64,000 nt of DNA, from contig JADJEI010000013.1 in assembly GCA_016709155.1 (NCBI GenBank), forward strand, positions 744,001 through 808,000. The letters run 5' to 3'. A program made the translations under genes and the position numbers. Shown in pieces: positions 1 to 8,835 of the stretch; within the stretch, counting starts at the first letter, position 1, and each line of letters starts with the position of its first letter. The notes beneath the pieces were generated by a model. The model was not told the DNA's origin. It saw only the letters and a list, made by a program, of their open reading frames with translations, and ran no database searches. The stretch comes from Ignavibacteriales bacterium. Its GTDB lineage: Bacteria > Bacteroidota > Ignavibacteria > Ignavibacteriales > Ignavibacteriaceae.

Positions 1-790
1 AAGCTATTGAAGATTTTGTTAATCACTTCGTAAAAGATATACCAACGTTAGCAAAAAAATTCTTTAATCATTGGTATGTATCACCTGTTAGGAAGAAGCC
101 AAAAAGTAAATCTGAATTGATCAGCAATAAATTTAATTTCAAAGAGTATTTTGGAATACCTAGCCAAGTTGATTTTAGAAATCAAAGATACAATAAGTAT
201 TATCCCGGAAATGGTATGAATGATATTCTACAATTTATCAATAAATCGCTATCGGATCTCGGACTAGGCAAAGAATTTATTCTTACGAAAAGTAATGGGT
301 TTGGAAGTGTATTAATAAAAGATCTTCAGGGGGTTGACCACAATTTGGCTGAATCAAGCAGTGGGCTTATTCAAATCATTCCTATAATAGTCGCTTCCTA
401 CAATGCATTATACGAGTATAGTGATTTTGTTACTATGTTCGATAAAGATGATTCTACAGACGTAATTATCATTGAGCAACCAGAACTCATCTCCATCCTT
501 CCTTACAAACTAAGCTAGTTGAATTTATAAAAGAGGGGATGGGAACTTACATTATAGAAACACATAGCGAACATATTATTCGTAAGATCCAAGTATTGAT
601 TGCACAAGGCAAATTAAGTAAAGAGAAAGTTGCAGTTTACTATTTTGATAAGGATGAAAAAACGGGAATTACATCGATTAAAGAAATGGAAATGGAAGAC
701 AACGGCTTCTTTAAAGAACCCTGGCCTGATGGTTTTTTTGATGATAGTTATAATCTTGCACGCGAACTAATTTATGCAAGGAAGAATTGA
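1..790 (+). pseudogene. AAA ATPase with DUF3696-like C-terminus, cut by the window edge and frameshifted
   Basis: The gene is cut by the left edge: its frame is open from base 3. Only the C-terminal part of an ABC/AAA-type ATPase is present. The frame stops at 518 after IIEQPEL, the Walker B/D-loop region, and continues in another frame to 790 with ETHSEHIIRK (the H-loop) and then GFFKEPWPDGFFDD, which I recognise as DUF3696-type. Restoring one C at about 497 (CTCAT to CTCCAT) gives PELHLHPSLQTKLVEFI, the expected family sequence, so this is one gene with a one-base loss. Such ATPases often sit in two-gene defence cassettes. The next gene starts in the ATG that overlaps this gene's stop (TGATG), so the two are probably coupled. 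The role is inferred; the family assignment is fairly firm. Confidence 0.7.
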
Positions 791-1695
791 TGTATCAAAA
801 TTTAGTTGTAAGTCCATTATTCTTGAAGTGTTTTACACCTCTTGAAAGTGATAAGGCATTTAATATTATGGCTAATCTAATAACTGAAATATTTCTATGT
901 GACAGAGATAAAAAATTATTAGAGGAGTATGATAAGCTGAAAGAGAAACATAAACATACACCACAATCATTTCTATTCATTGAAAGTTTTATAAATAATG
1001 TGACACTAGGAAAAATAAAAATAGCAGAAAATATTACAGTTAAAAATCGTAAAGATGTGGATTGGAATTTATACGAATCTGAAAAATCAATTGTAGCATT
1101 CGATGAATGGAAAATCATTTTAACAAATGACTCAAATCCTGAAATGAAAATGAAGTTGGAAAGTGAAGTTAGTATTGAACTTTCTGATACGAACAATTAT
1201 TTGATTCCTGCCGAAAAATCTAGAATAAGAACCATTCAGAGAATTAATAAACTACCAGATGATGAATTTGATTTTAAAAATTGGCTGCAAAAATTTCTTA
1301 TTGACACTAGAAATTTAATAATACACGATGGTTATGCTTTTGCTAAGAGAGAGATTAGAGATGTCGAATTTATTATTGATACCCTCCCAAAAGGATCAAC
1401 GGTTAGCATAATTACTCTCACAGACAAGGCGAGAAATGGCTCTAGATATAATGATCTTAATGATGGAATAGTTGCAGAAGAAGAACTCCAAAAATTAAAA
1501 AATAGATTTCCTCAAAAGATAATTAAAGCTGAATTCAGAGAAGAGAAGAAACTTATAGAAGACAGACACTTGCAAACAGATAAATTCATTATCGATACCG
1601 GGCACGCTCTTGGTTCGACGTACAAGGATATACCAACTGGTAAGATTCTGTGTAGGAAACAATTCACTATTACAGTATCAAGATTACCTATGTGA
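790..1695 (+). CDS. Unknown partner of the AAA ATPase, possible phospholipase D-like C-terminal domain
   Basis: This is a 301-residue soluble protein with no signal peptide or membrane segment. The ATG at 790 overlaps the stop of the ATPase gene and is preferred over the TTG at 787. I do not recognise the N-terminal half. The C-terminal part has RNLIIHDGYAF and, near the end, DRHLQTDKFIIDTGHALGS followed by KD. This recalls the HDR...G-S-KD pattern of phospholipase D-like domains found in partners of defence ATPases and in MIT C-terminal domains, but the match is by eye only. An ATPase plus a putative nuclease or lipase-like partner suggests a two-gene defence module. It could equally be an unrelated conserved pair. 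Confidence 0.55.
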   Translation: MYQNLVVSPLFLKCFTPLESDKAFNIMANLITEIFLCDRDKKLLEEYDKLKEKHKHTPQSFLFIESFINNVTLGKIKIAENITVKNRKDVDWNLYESEKSIVAFDEWKIILTNDSNPEMKMKLESEVSIELSDTNNYLIPAEKSRIRTIQRINKLPDDEFDFKNWLQKFLIDTRNLIIHDGYAFAKREIRDVEFIIDTLPKGSTVSIITLTDKARNGSRYNDLNDGIVAEEELQKLKNRFPQKIIKAEFREEKKLIEDRHLQTDKFIIDTGHALGSTYKDIPTGKILCRKQFTITVSRLPM

Positions 1696-1696
1696 A

Positions 1697-2066
1697 ATGT
1701 TAAATTCTGTTTACTACTCTGAAATAATTTCAACAATCCAAGATCAAATCCACAATCAAACAATTGAAAAATCAAACTTATTTGAATTCACGACTGATAA
1801 TTATCAATTTGTTTTGGCGGGTTATCCGATTTGGAAAGCTTTCGTAGCATATCGGAATAGCAACATCCGGATTGAATCATATTTCAGAAGTGATGTTGGC
1901 AAAAGAATTTTTTATTCACAAAAGCTATAAAAAAAACACAAATAGTATTAAATAAAAATTCTCTTCCTGATCAATCAAAATTTACTTAAAATTACCCGCT
2001 TCTTTCTCTCTTAATGAATGTGATAAAAAATTTAATAAATCATTGGCAAAATTTTCAAGTTTATGA
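1697..2066 (+). pseudogene. Small protein related to the N-terminus of the next gene, apparently frameshifted twice
   Basis: The open frame from ATG 1697 stops at 1930 (77 residues). Its segment NLFEF...AGYPIWKAF is clearly related to NLFLL...AGFPVWRAF at the start of the next gene. If one A is restored in the run near 1920 and one T near 1992, reading continues through KNSLPDQSKFT and KLPASFSLNECDKKF to a stop at 2064-2066, which overlaps the ATG at 2063 of the next gene. That gives about 122 residues and a coupled start. The reconstruction is inference; the 77-residue part and its similarity are seen directly. The function is unknown. Confidence 0.4.
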
Positions 2067-3284
2067 ATCCTTTTGAAGTTTTTGATAAATCTAATTTATT
2101 TTTACTGAGAGAAGACGACTATAAATTAGCTTTAGCGGGATTTCCGGTTTGGCGTGCATTTATATCTGATGCAGAAGCTGATATCTGGATTGAAATCATT
2201 CCTGCAATTGATGTTGCAAAAAAAATAATAATCCTTCCTCAAAAAAAGAAAGTTCAGAAACAACTTCAAGGAAACTTACATAAAAATGAACCGGAACCTG
2301 ACCTTAAACAAAAGAAGCCTGAAATTGATCCCGAGGTGGTTAAGAATTTTTTTGGATCAATTCCGTCCAACGTAATTGAATCTGTTTATCGTTTTCCAGA
2401 TTCGCATTGGGAACTTATTAAGGCAGTTAAGTTTATTGGTGATGATTTCATCTCACTGTTAAAAACAAATCCAAGTCTTGCATATATAATTATAAACATG
2501 GATAAACTGAATCCGTCCTTTTTATATTATGCTAACGTAGAACTTTTTCAGAGAATGATTAAGACAAAACGAAAAGAAATACTGCGATTGAGCGGATTCC
2601 CGGACTCACCACAGATGGTTAAAATATTTTCAAAAATTGATCCTAATGATTTAGATTTTAAAATGCTAATAAAACTAAAAAAGTGTTTTAGCATCCGCAC
2701 CCTTAATGTTAGAACGAGTCACTCACATACTTTCTTTTGCAAAAAAGATAAATAAAAATCTTCTTCATTTTGTGTCGTCCACTAATAATCTGCTCTCAAA
2801 TGTATCGGACAATCTTGTATTTGAATTATCAAACTCAGAATCATATTTAGAAAAATATTCATTGCTTCAGCAGATGTACAAAAACTCAATTCAGTGGAAA
2901 GTCAGGTTACCCGAAATTGATTCTGTGGAAAATATTGATAAGCTTAAAAAGCGATTTGATGAACAGGTAAAAAAGAAAAAAGAGAAATTAGAAAATTTTC
3001 CCACCCCACCATTAGAAGACAGCGAATTTATTAAAGCAATAAGAACAGATCGTGAACTGTTCTCATGGTCGAAGCGGCAGCAAAATTGTGTACGAACTTG
3101 TTCCTACAAATTGTTGGATGGCAGAAATTATTATTATAGAGTTTTCTATAATGATGAGGAAGCTACATTAGAGATTAAAAAGTTTGGAGATAAATATCGG
3201 CGGGGTGATTTACTTGGATTAAGAAATTGCCCGGTTTCAAATGAACTCTCGGTAATTGTAAATGAATGGATAAAAAGAAAATAA
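2063..3284 (+). pseudogene. PcfJ-like protein, one frameshift
   Basis: The first frame (2063-2755) and a second frame (open from 2679, to 3284) join into one protein of about 400 residues if one A is restored in the six-A run at 2677-2682, giving LIKLKKSVLASAPLMLERV. The C-terminal part has QQNCVRTC, YYYRVFYNDEEATLEIKKF and LGLRNCPVSNELSVIVNEW, in the order seen in PcfJ-like proteins (a Cys-Val pair, a strand with TLEI, then a final helix with W). PcfJ was first named on conjugative plasmids, and homologues are common in accessory regions; the molecular function is unknown. The gene lies next to a small relative of its own N-terminus. Confidence 0.6.
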
Positions 3285-3778
3285 TAAAAAAATGAGCGAA
3301 TGAATGTTTCAACTTCTTGTGGAGAATCGGATTATTAAATTTTCATTGATAGTAATAAGGCAATAACATAAATTTGCAGTGTAAATAAGAAAGGACAATG
3401 ACCAAACCGTCATTAAATATTAAATCGTTTTTTCAGGATAAGCTGAGAATTATTCGGGAAGGTATTATTATATGTAACCACTGATCTTCTTTTTTATTCA
3501 TAATAAACCCTCCTGCATCCCCAACTTAATTCTTTAAAAACTCTAAACTGAAAATTACATTGCTTCAATCATGCCAGCATTATTGAATGATTGAGTCATG
3601 TTATTTCTATTAATAAACTCATTCAATAACTAATTTGAAAGGAATGCCTATGCATTAACAGAATTGGATTCATTCGAACGAAATAATTATAAACTAAATG
3701 AAAGGAAAGTATTATGCAATAAAAGATCAGCATCCTTTGAGGTGTTGTTAATAAATTTTTTTACACATAAATAATAGA
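3285..3778. other. 494-base gene-free stretch, possibly decayed
   Basis: No convincing gene is seen. An 11-bp inverted repeat (TTATTGAATGA at 3580-3590, complement at 3619-3629) surrounds a 28-base loop. A 27-codon frame at 3399-3482 follows an AAGGA-like site and ends ...GIIICNH, which could be the start of a zinc ribbon if one base were missing, but it is too short to call. The stretch may be the remnant of an inserted gene. Confidence 0.3.
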
Positions 3779-4705
3779 ATGGATAAAAATATGTTATCAG
3801 AAATTATTTCTTTCCAGACCAATGGAATTGTTTCAGTAGTAGAGTTCAATACAAAAAAAGTTAACACGATAGATTATATTTCCGGCGCATCGGCAATGGC
3901 GAAAAATTATATCGAGGTAAAGGAAATCAGCCAATCAGGAAGCGTGAATAACTTAGTAGTAGAAAACAATTCAGATAAATTTGTTTTCTTATCCGACGGT
4001 GATATTCTCTCAGGGGCAAAACAGAATCGTGTGTTAAATACATCTGTATTTCTATCTCCAAACAGTAAAAAGCTAATTCCTGTCAGTTGTGTTGAATCCG
4101 GAAGATGGAGCAGTGTAACTTCAACATTTAAATCTACCGATTATACCTCACCGATAAATCTCAGGGCAAATAAAGCTAAACAGGTAAATAAAAATCTTGA
4201 AAATGAGCAAGGGTACTATTCCGATCAGAATGAGGTATGGAATATGGTGAAATCGTATTGTAAGGATTCGGCGGTTGACTCGGTTACTCAGAATTTGTCG
4301 GATGTCTTTGAAATAAAGAAAAGTAATATCGAGGCATTTAACAAACCTTTACAGGCATCAGAAAAGGCAAATGGTTTGAGCATATTCATTAAAAAAGAAC
4401 TTATATCAATCGAAGTTTTTAACCGTACCGATATTTATAAAGAATATTTTAGCAAAATATTAAAAGGGGTCTCAGCAGAAGCATATTACTTGAAGGAAGA
4501 AGTTGAAAAACTCCAGGAAGCGGAAGCGAGATACAAGACTAATGTGTTTTTTGATGAGTTGGGAAATAGGATCTTCAAAGAATTTCCTGCTGCCGGGACC
4601 GGAACGGAGAAAAGATACTCATCGGATGATTTTTCTGGTTTCGCTTTGGAATATGAAGGTCATTTAATTCATCTGGCTATGCTGAGTCTGGCTAGAAAAA
4701 AATAA
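3779..4705 (+). CDS. ARPP-1 / DUF6569 family protein
   Basis: A 308-residue protein without signal peptide or membrane segment. It carries the family hallmark around residues 75-120: FLSDGDILSGAKQNRVLNTS, then IPVSCVESGRW, followed by a middle helical region and a short C-terminal segment with DDFSGFALEYEGHLIHL. ARPP-1 (ARG and rhodanese-phosphatase-superfamily associated protein) has no proven activity; homologues are single-gene units in many bacteria. The gene stands alone, with about 490 bases of gene-free DNA before it and a hairpin terminator after it. There is no clear ribosome site before ATG 3779; a second ATG at 3791 is possible. Family call sure, function unknown. Confidence 0.75.
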   Translation: MDKNMLSEIISFQTNGIVSVVEFNTKKVNTIDYISGASAMAKNYIEVKEISQSGSVNNLVVENNSDKFVFLSDGDILSGAKQNRVLNTSVFLSPNSKKLIPVSCVESGRWSSVTSTFKSTDYTSPINLRANKAKQVNKNLENEQGYYSDQNEVWNMVKSYCKDSAVDSVTQNLSDVFEIKKSNIEAFNKPLQASEKANGLSIFIKKELISIEVFNRTDIYKEYFSKILKGVSAEAYYLKEEVEKLQEAEARYKTNVFFDELGNRIFKEFPAAGTGTEKRYSSDDFSGFALEYEGHLIHLAMLSLARKK

Positions 4706-4741
4706 ATAAAATTTGGCTATCTCGTAAGTCGTGTTTTGCTT

Positions 4742-4766
4742 GTCATTTCCGTGAAAGCGGGAATCC
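4742..4766. repeat. Degraded REP-like palindrome
   Basis: GTCATTTCC...GCGGGAATCC forms a six-pair stem (TTTCCG with CGGGAA, one G-U pair) around TGAAAG. It resembles the dispersed GTCATTCCCGCGAAAGCGGGAATCC-type repeats found between genes in many genomes. Only one copy of this kind is seen here; a different palindrome lies at 50370-50385. Confidence 0.4.
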
Positions 4767-4789
4767 AAAACATCAAATATGAAATGGAT

Positions 4790-4813
4790 AGGGCAGTTAA
4801 TAGCTGCCCTTTT
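4790..4813 (+). terminator. Rho-independent terminator after the ARPP-1 gene
   Basis: GGGCAG (4791-4796) pairs with CTGCCC (4804-4809) around TTAATAG, followed by TTTT. It closes the single-gene unit before the division cluster. Confidence 0.7.
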
Positions 4814-5109
4814 CATTAACAAAATTGTATTTACTTTTCTGATTTTCGCAGCCTGCCGGTTTTAGGCTGCTTTGATAGTCATAATTTTTAGTAACTCTAT
4901 TTTTAACTTACCTTAAGCAAGAAAACCTCAAATGACATTCCGTGGCAATGCCATCCGAATCTCAAATTATTGAAATTTTAGATGCTGAATAGAAATGCGA
5001 TCAGAAGATTGAGGCAGTCTGCACATTTAATTTTCAGTTCGATAGATCAAATATCTGTTTCCCTCCAAAAATATTTCTAAAAAATTATTTTCTTTTTTGA
5101 AGATTTTTC
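4814..5109. other. Gene-free spacer before the mraZ promoter
   Basis: About 300 bases without a supported gene, RNA or repeat. It separates the preceding terminator from the promoter of the division cluster. Confidence 0.4.
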
Positions 5110-5140
5110 TTGACTTTGCTTAAAAAAATGCATTATTTTG
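5110..5140 (+). promoter_or_regulatory. Candidate promoter of the division and cell wall cluster
   Basis: TTG at 5110-5112 (TTGACT) and TTATTTTG at 5133-5140 lie 20 bases apart. The -10 region fits the Bacteroidota pattern TAnnTTTG better than TATAAT. It sits just before the MraZ boxes, which is where the cluster promoter is expected. Confidence 0.5.
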
Positions 5141-5163
5141 GGGTGTAGTGGGGAAAAGTGGTG
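5139..5163 (+). promoter_or_regulatory. MraZ operator: three TGGGG-type boxes at 10-bp spacing
   Basis: TGGGG at 5139-5143, TGGGG at 5149-5153 and TGGTG at 5159-5163 are each separated by exactly five bases. MraZ is known to bind three or four direct TGGGN repeats spaced one helical turn apart in front of its own gene, repressing the cluster. The boxes overlap the end of the -10 element and also the GTG at 5148, which argues that the GTG is not the start of mraZ. Confidence 0.8.
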
Positions 5164-5186
5164 ATAAAAACCAAAAGAAAGGCAAA

Positions 5187-5624
5187 ATGTTCAGAGGTCA
5201 GCATCTTTATACAGTGGATTCAAAAGGTCGGGTAAGCATCCCGGCTAAGTTACGAAAGCAAATTTCTCCGGAAGCAAACGATTCATTCGTTATGACGAAG
5301 GGGGGAGCTGCGTGCATAGACGTTTATCCGATGGACCAATGGAATATACTTGAAGATAAGCTCAAATCGTTAAATCCCTATGATTCTACCCATGCTAAAT
5401 TTATTAGAATGATTTTACAATTCGCTAATGAAGATTCACTCGATGCTCAATCAAGGATAATGATTCCACCCCTCCTTTTAGATTATGCCGGTATAAAAAA
5501 AGAAGTGCTTGTGCTTGGTGCATTAAAAAAGATTGAACTCTGGAATCCTGAAACTTATGAGAAGTATATTAATAATTCCGGCGAAACTTTCGAAGAGATT
5601 GCCCAAAAAGTAATGACAATGTAA
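5187..5624 (+). CDS. mraZ: Transcriptional regulator MraZ
   Basis: A 145-residue DNA-binding protein with two SpoVT/AbrB-like repeats: MFRGQHLYTVDSKGRVSIPAKLR at the start and the second half around EDSLDAQSRIMIPPLLLDYAG. It is expected to form a ring and to repress the cluster by binding the boxes at 5139-5163. I chose ATG 5187 because MraZ proteins normally begin MFRG, a GAAAGG site lies just before it, and the alternative GTG at 5148 lies inside the operator and would add 13 unrelated residues. It is the first gene of the cluster; its stop touches the start of rsmH (TAATGA). Confidence 0.92.
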   Translation: MFRGQHLYTVDSKGRVSIPAKLRKQISPEANDSFVMTKGGAACIDVYPMDQWNILEDKLKSLNPYDSTHAKFIRMILQFANEDSLDAQSRIMIPPLLLDYAGIKKEVLVLGALKKIELWNPETYEKYINNSGETFEEIAQKVMTM

Positions 5625-6546
5625 TGAATGAACATCATCATCCTGTAATGCTTAAAGAAACTATGGATTATTTAATCAATAATATTGACGGAACATATTT
5701 CGACGGAACTCTGGGATTTGGCGGACATACTAAAGAGATCCTTTCACGGCTCAATTCCAGGGGAAAGGTAGTAGCAACGGATGTCGATTCTGAGGCTTTG
5801 AATTTTTGCCAGGAGAAATTTTCCGGCGATGATAGAATTAAACTTTACAATTTCAATTTTTCCCAGATTGATGTAATCTCTAAGCTTGAATCAATTAAAT
5901 CGTATGACGGTATAATGGCTGATCTGGGTGTATCCTCTTTTCAATTGGATAATGTTGATTCAGGGTTCACTTTCGTCAGGACGCATCACTTGATTTACGG
6001 ATGGATAAAAATCTTTCGCTTACGGCTGCGGATATAATCAATTCTTATCCTGAAAGCGAACTGGCAAATATTTTTTATCAATTCGGTGAAGAAAAAAAAT
6101 CACGTATCATTGCTTCTCGAATCAGTGAACAAAGAGATGCTAAAAAATTTGTCACAACTTTTGATCTGGTTAGAATAATTGAATCATTAGTACCTGAAAA
6201 TTTTAGAGTAAAAACTTTATCACGAATATTTCAGGCACTAAGAATCTGTGTGAATAACGAGCTTGAAAACTTGAAATTATTTTTAGGTAACTCTATTAAC
6301 CTGCTTAGAAGCGGAGCGAGAATAGTTATACTTTCCTATCACTCATTAGAAGATAGAATCGTTAAAGATATTTTCAGATATGAATCACTTGATTGCATTT
6401 GCCCGAAAGATTATCCTATTTGTAAATGTGATAAGGTGAAGAGACTGAAAATAATTACGAAGAAGCCATTGCTCCCTTCTAGTGAGGAAATCACTGCTAA
6501 CAGACGATCAAGAAGTGCAAAACTAAGAGTTGCCGAGAGGATATGA
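5624..6546 (+). pseudogene. rsmH: 16S rRNA (cytosine(1402)-N(4))-methyltransferase RsmH, one frameshift as read
   Basis: RsmH (MraW) methylates C1402 in the decoding centre of 16S rRNA with S-adenosylmethionine. The N-terminal frame (5624-6037) has the FDGTLGFGGHTKEIL SAM-binding motif and GIMADLGVSSFQLD. It leaves the family sequence after DSGFTF, and the frame from about 5975 restores it: RQDASLDLRMDKNLSLTAADIIN, on to the ending RRSRSAKLRVAERI. One base is missing at 5971-5974 (a T or C). Together they make about 307 residues, the normal length. The gene is widely conserved, so a sequence error is the simplest explanation. It overlaps the next gene by four bases. Confidence 0.9.
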
Positions 6547-6869
6547 AAAAAAGCGCCAAACCATTTCTGTTATTTGCAGTAACCTCCATCCTTTTGATAA
6601 CGGCTATTTTTTTACTTGCTGTTGGATTAAAAATTAATTACGAAGAAATGACTAAAGAAAAAGATAAAATGGAGCAAACATTAAATGCAGCTAAGTTAAG
6701 AAAAATTGAGCTTACTGCTGAGTTCCAGTCAGTCACATCTCCGGAAAACATTATTCCCGCAGCATTGTCCTTAGGGCTTATTCAAAGGACTCAGCCTCAA
6801 CAATTAGTTTATGCAGATTCTGAAAAAATTGAGAATATAAATTTGATTCTGAGAGAAAAATATGAATAA
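6543..6869 (+). CDS. ftsL: FtsL-like cell division protein
   Basis: A 108-residue single-pass membrane protein: a hydrophobic segment at about residues 8-28, then a charged coiled-coil region (33-62) and a short tail with SPENIIPAALSLGL. Size, layout and place between rsmH and ftsI are those of FtsL, which joins FtsQ and FtsB to activate FtsW/FtsI at the septum. FtsL sequences diverge widely, so the call rests on topology and position. It overlaps both neighbours (four and eight bases), showing tight translational coupling. Confidence 0.75.
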   Translation: MKKSAKPFLLFAVTSILLITAIFLLAVGLKINYEEMTKEKDKMEQTLNAAKLRKIELTAEFQSVTSPENIIPAALSLGLIQRTQPQQLVYADSEKIENINLILREKYE

Positions 6870-8835
6870 CAAGCGTGCACTAATAATAGTGCTTTTAGTT
6901 TTTGCAGTTTTTATCAGTTTGATTTTTAAGCTTACTGACATTCAAATTATTAAGAGCGAAGAATTAGGTTATTATGCTGATAAGCAGCACGTTAAAATAG
7001 AAGTAGTTAAAGCCGACAGAGGGCTGATTTATGATAGGAACAATGTACTTCTTGTTTACAATCATAACGACATCTCGTTTTTTGTTGATCTTAGAATGAC
7101 AAGCAAAAAAGAGAAAGAATTAATCGCAGATAAATTTTCAAAAGTGACGGGTAAGTCAAAATCACATTATCTATCACTGATGAATAAAACCGGTAAGAAC
7201 ATTTGTCTTGAGAAAAAAGTATCAGCTGAAAAATCTTTGTTACTAAAAGAACTTAATTACAGCGGACTATTCTGGAATGAAGACCCAACCAGGGTTTATC
7301 AATATTCAAATCTGGCTTCCCACATCCTTGGATATGTTAGCTCTGAGAACACAGGTGTCAGCGGAGTAGATAAATTTTTTAACGAATATTTATCAGGCGT
7401 TGATGGATCAAGAACGATAGAACGGGATGCAATTGGAAAAGTGATTTCTATTGATGAGGAAAATAATATCCCGCCCGCTTCCGGATACAATCTTGTGCTT
7501 ACGATTGATAAAGCATATCAGACAATTCTTGAAGAAGAATTAAGCGATGGATTAAAAGAATTTGGTGGTACTTCAGCAATTGGAATTGTTATGGATCCAA
7601 ACAATGGCGAAGTATTGGCACTGGCTAACATTAATGATTTTAACCCAAACGAATACTGGAAATATTCTGATGATGATAGACGTGACAAGGCGATAACCGA
7701 TACTTACGAGCCGGGATCTACTTTTAAACCCATCACCCTTGCGGCTCTATTAGATCAAAATCTTATAACAGAAAACGAAAATATTTATTGTGAAAATGGT
7801 AAGTTTAAATTTAAGGGAGTGAATATTTCAGATACACATCCAAATGGATCTTTAAAAGTCAAAGAGGTAATTGAAAAATCAAGTAATATTGGAATGACAA
7901 AACTTAGTCAAAAGATTGACAGCGAAACACTTTATAAATATCTGCGAGGGTTCGGGTTTGGAAATGTTACTTCAGTACAACTGCCCGGAGAAGTCAGAGG
8001 TTCATTAAAAAAAGCAAACGACTGGTCGCCTATTACAAAAGCATTCATCTCGTTTGGTTATGAAATTTCAGTCACACCCATTCAAATGACCGCTGCATAC
8101 TGCGCATTAATTAATGGCGGTATTTTATTTCAGCCTCAGATCGTTAAGAAAATTTATCAAAGCAAGACTGATTATTTAGTTGAAAATAAACCCGAGACAA
8201 TTAGAAGAGTTATTAGTGAAAAAACATCTGATAAAATTAGATCAATCCTAAAGGGTGTAGTAGAAAAAGGTACCGGCAAAAATGCATCACTCAAGCAAGT
8301 AGAGGTTGGTGGAAAAACAGGAACCTCACAAAAACTAATTGACGGTAATTATTCTAAATCAGAATACAATGCTTCTTTCGTTGGTTTTTTCCCGGTTGAT
8401 AATCCCCGGGTGGTTATTTATATCCTGGTAAACTCACCCGTTAAAGCAAAGTACGGCAGTGCAGTTGCAGCTCCAATATTTAAAAAAGTTGCTGAAAGAA
8501 TTTATTCTTATGATCTAAAGCACTTTGAAAACCCCGCGAATAATACATTCCCTGAAGAAAACATTCGCAGTGTCAAGAATGATAATTCTAAAAAGAAAAA
8601 TGAATTTATTTTTACTAATAAATCCGACAGAGAAGCGGCTATCATGCCGGATTTAAGAACTCTCAATATTAGAGATGCTTTAGTTGTGATTAGTAAAATT
8701 GGAATCAAAAGTATTGTAAATGGATCTGGAGTTGTCTTTAAGCAGAGTATAACTCCGGGCACAAAGATTAAACCGGGATCTGTTTGTACTATTGATTGCA
8801 GACAGACTGAAATTAAAGGGACAACGGTTTATTAA
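6862..8835 (+). CDS. ftsI: Septal peptidoglycan transpeptidase FtsI (PBP3-type) with a PASTA domain
   Basis: A class B penicillin-binding protein of 657 residues that cross-links septal peptidoglycan. It has an N-terminal membrane anchor (about 5-25), the dimerisation domain with DRGLIYDRN, then the transpeptidase domain with the active serine in STFK (Ser286), SSN at about 344 and KTGT at about 485. A single PASTA domain follows (about 592-650, MPDLRTLNIRDAL...). PASTA tails on FtsI are usual in the Bacteroidota/Chlorobi group. It is followed directly by murE, one base after the stop. Confidence 0.93.
   Translation: MNNKRALIIVLLVFAVFISLIFKLTDIQIIKSEELGYYADKQHVKIEVVKADRGLIYDRNNVLLVYNHNDISFFVDLRMTSKKEKELIADKFSKVTGKSKSHYLSLMNKTGKNICLEKKVSAEKSLLLKELNYSGLFWNEDPTRVYQYSNLASHILGYVSSENTGVSGVDKFFNEYLSGVDGSRTIERDAIGKVISIDEENNIPPASGYNLVLTIDKAYQTILEEELSDGLKEFGGTSAIGIVMDPNNGEVLALANINDFNPNEYWKYSDDDRRDKAITDTYEPGSTFKPITLAALLDQNLITENENIYCENGKFKFKGVNISDTHPNGSLKVKEVIEKSSNIGMTKLSQKIDSETLYKYLRGFGFGNVTSVQLPGEVRGSLKKANDWSPITKAFISFGYEISVTPIQMTAAYCALINGGILFQPQIVKKIYQSKTDYLVENKPETIRRVISEKTSDKIRSILKGVVEKGTGKNASLKQVEVGGKTGTSQKLIDGNYSKSEYNASFVGFFPVDNPRVVIYILVNSPVKAKYGSAVAAPIFKKVAERIYSYDLKHFENPANNTFPEENIRSVKNDNSKKKNEFIFTNKSDREAAIMPDLRTLNIRDALVVISKIGIKSIVNGSGVVFKQSITPGTKIKPGSVCTIDCRQTEIKGTTVY

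Noticed and set aside
5148..5186. GTG start for mraZ at 5148
   Set aside because: It lies inside the MraZ operator and adds residues not found in the family; ATG 5187 has a ribosome site and the usual MFRG start.
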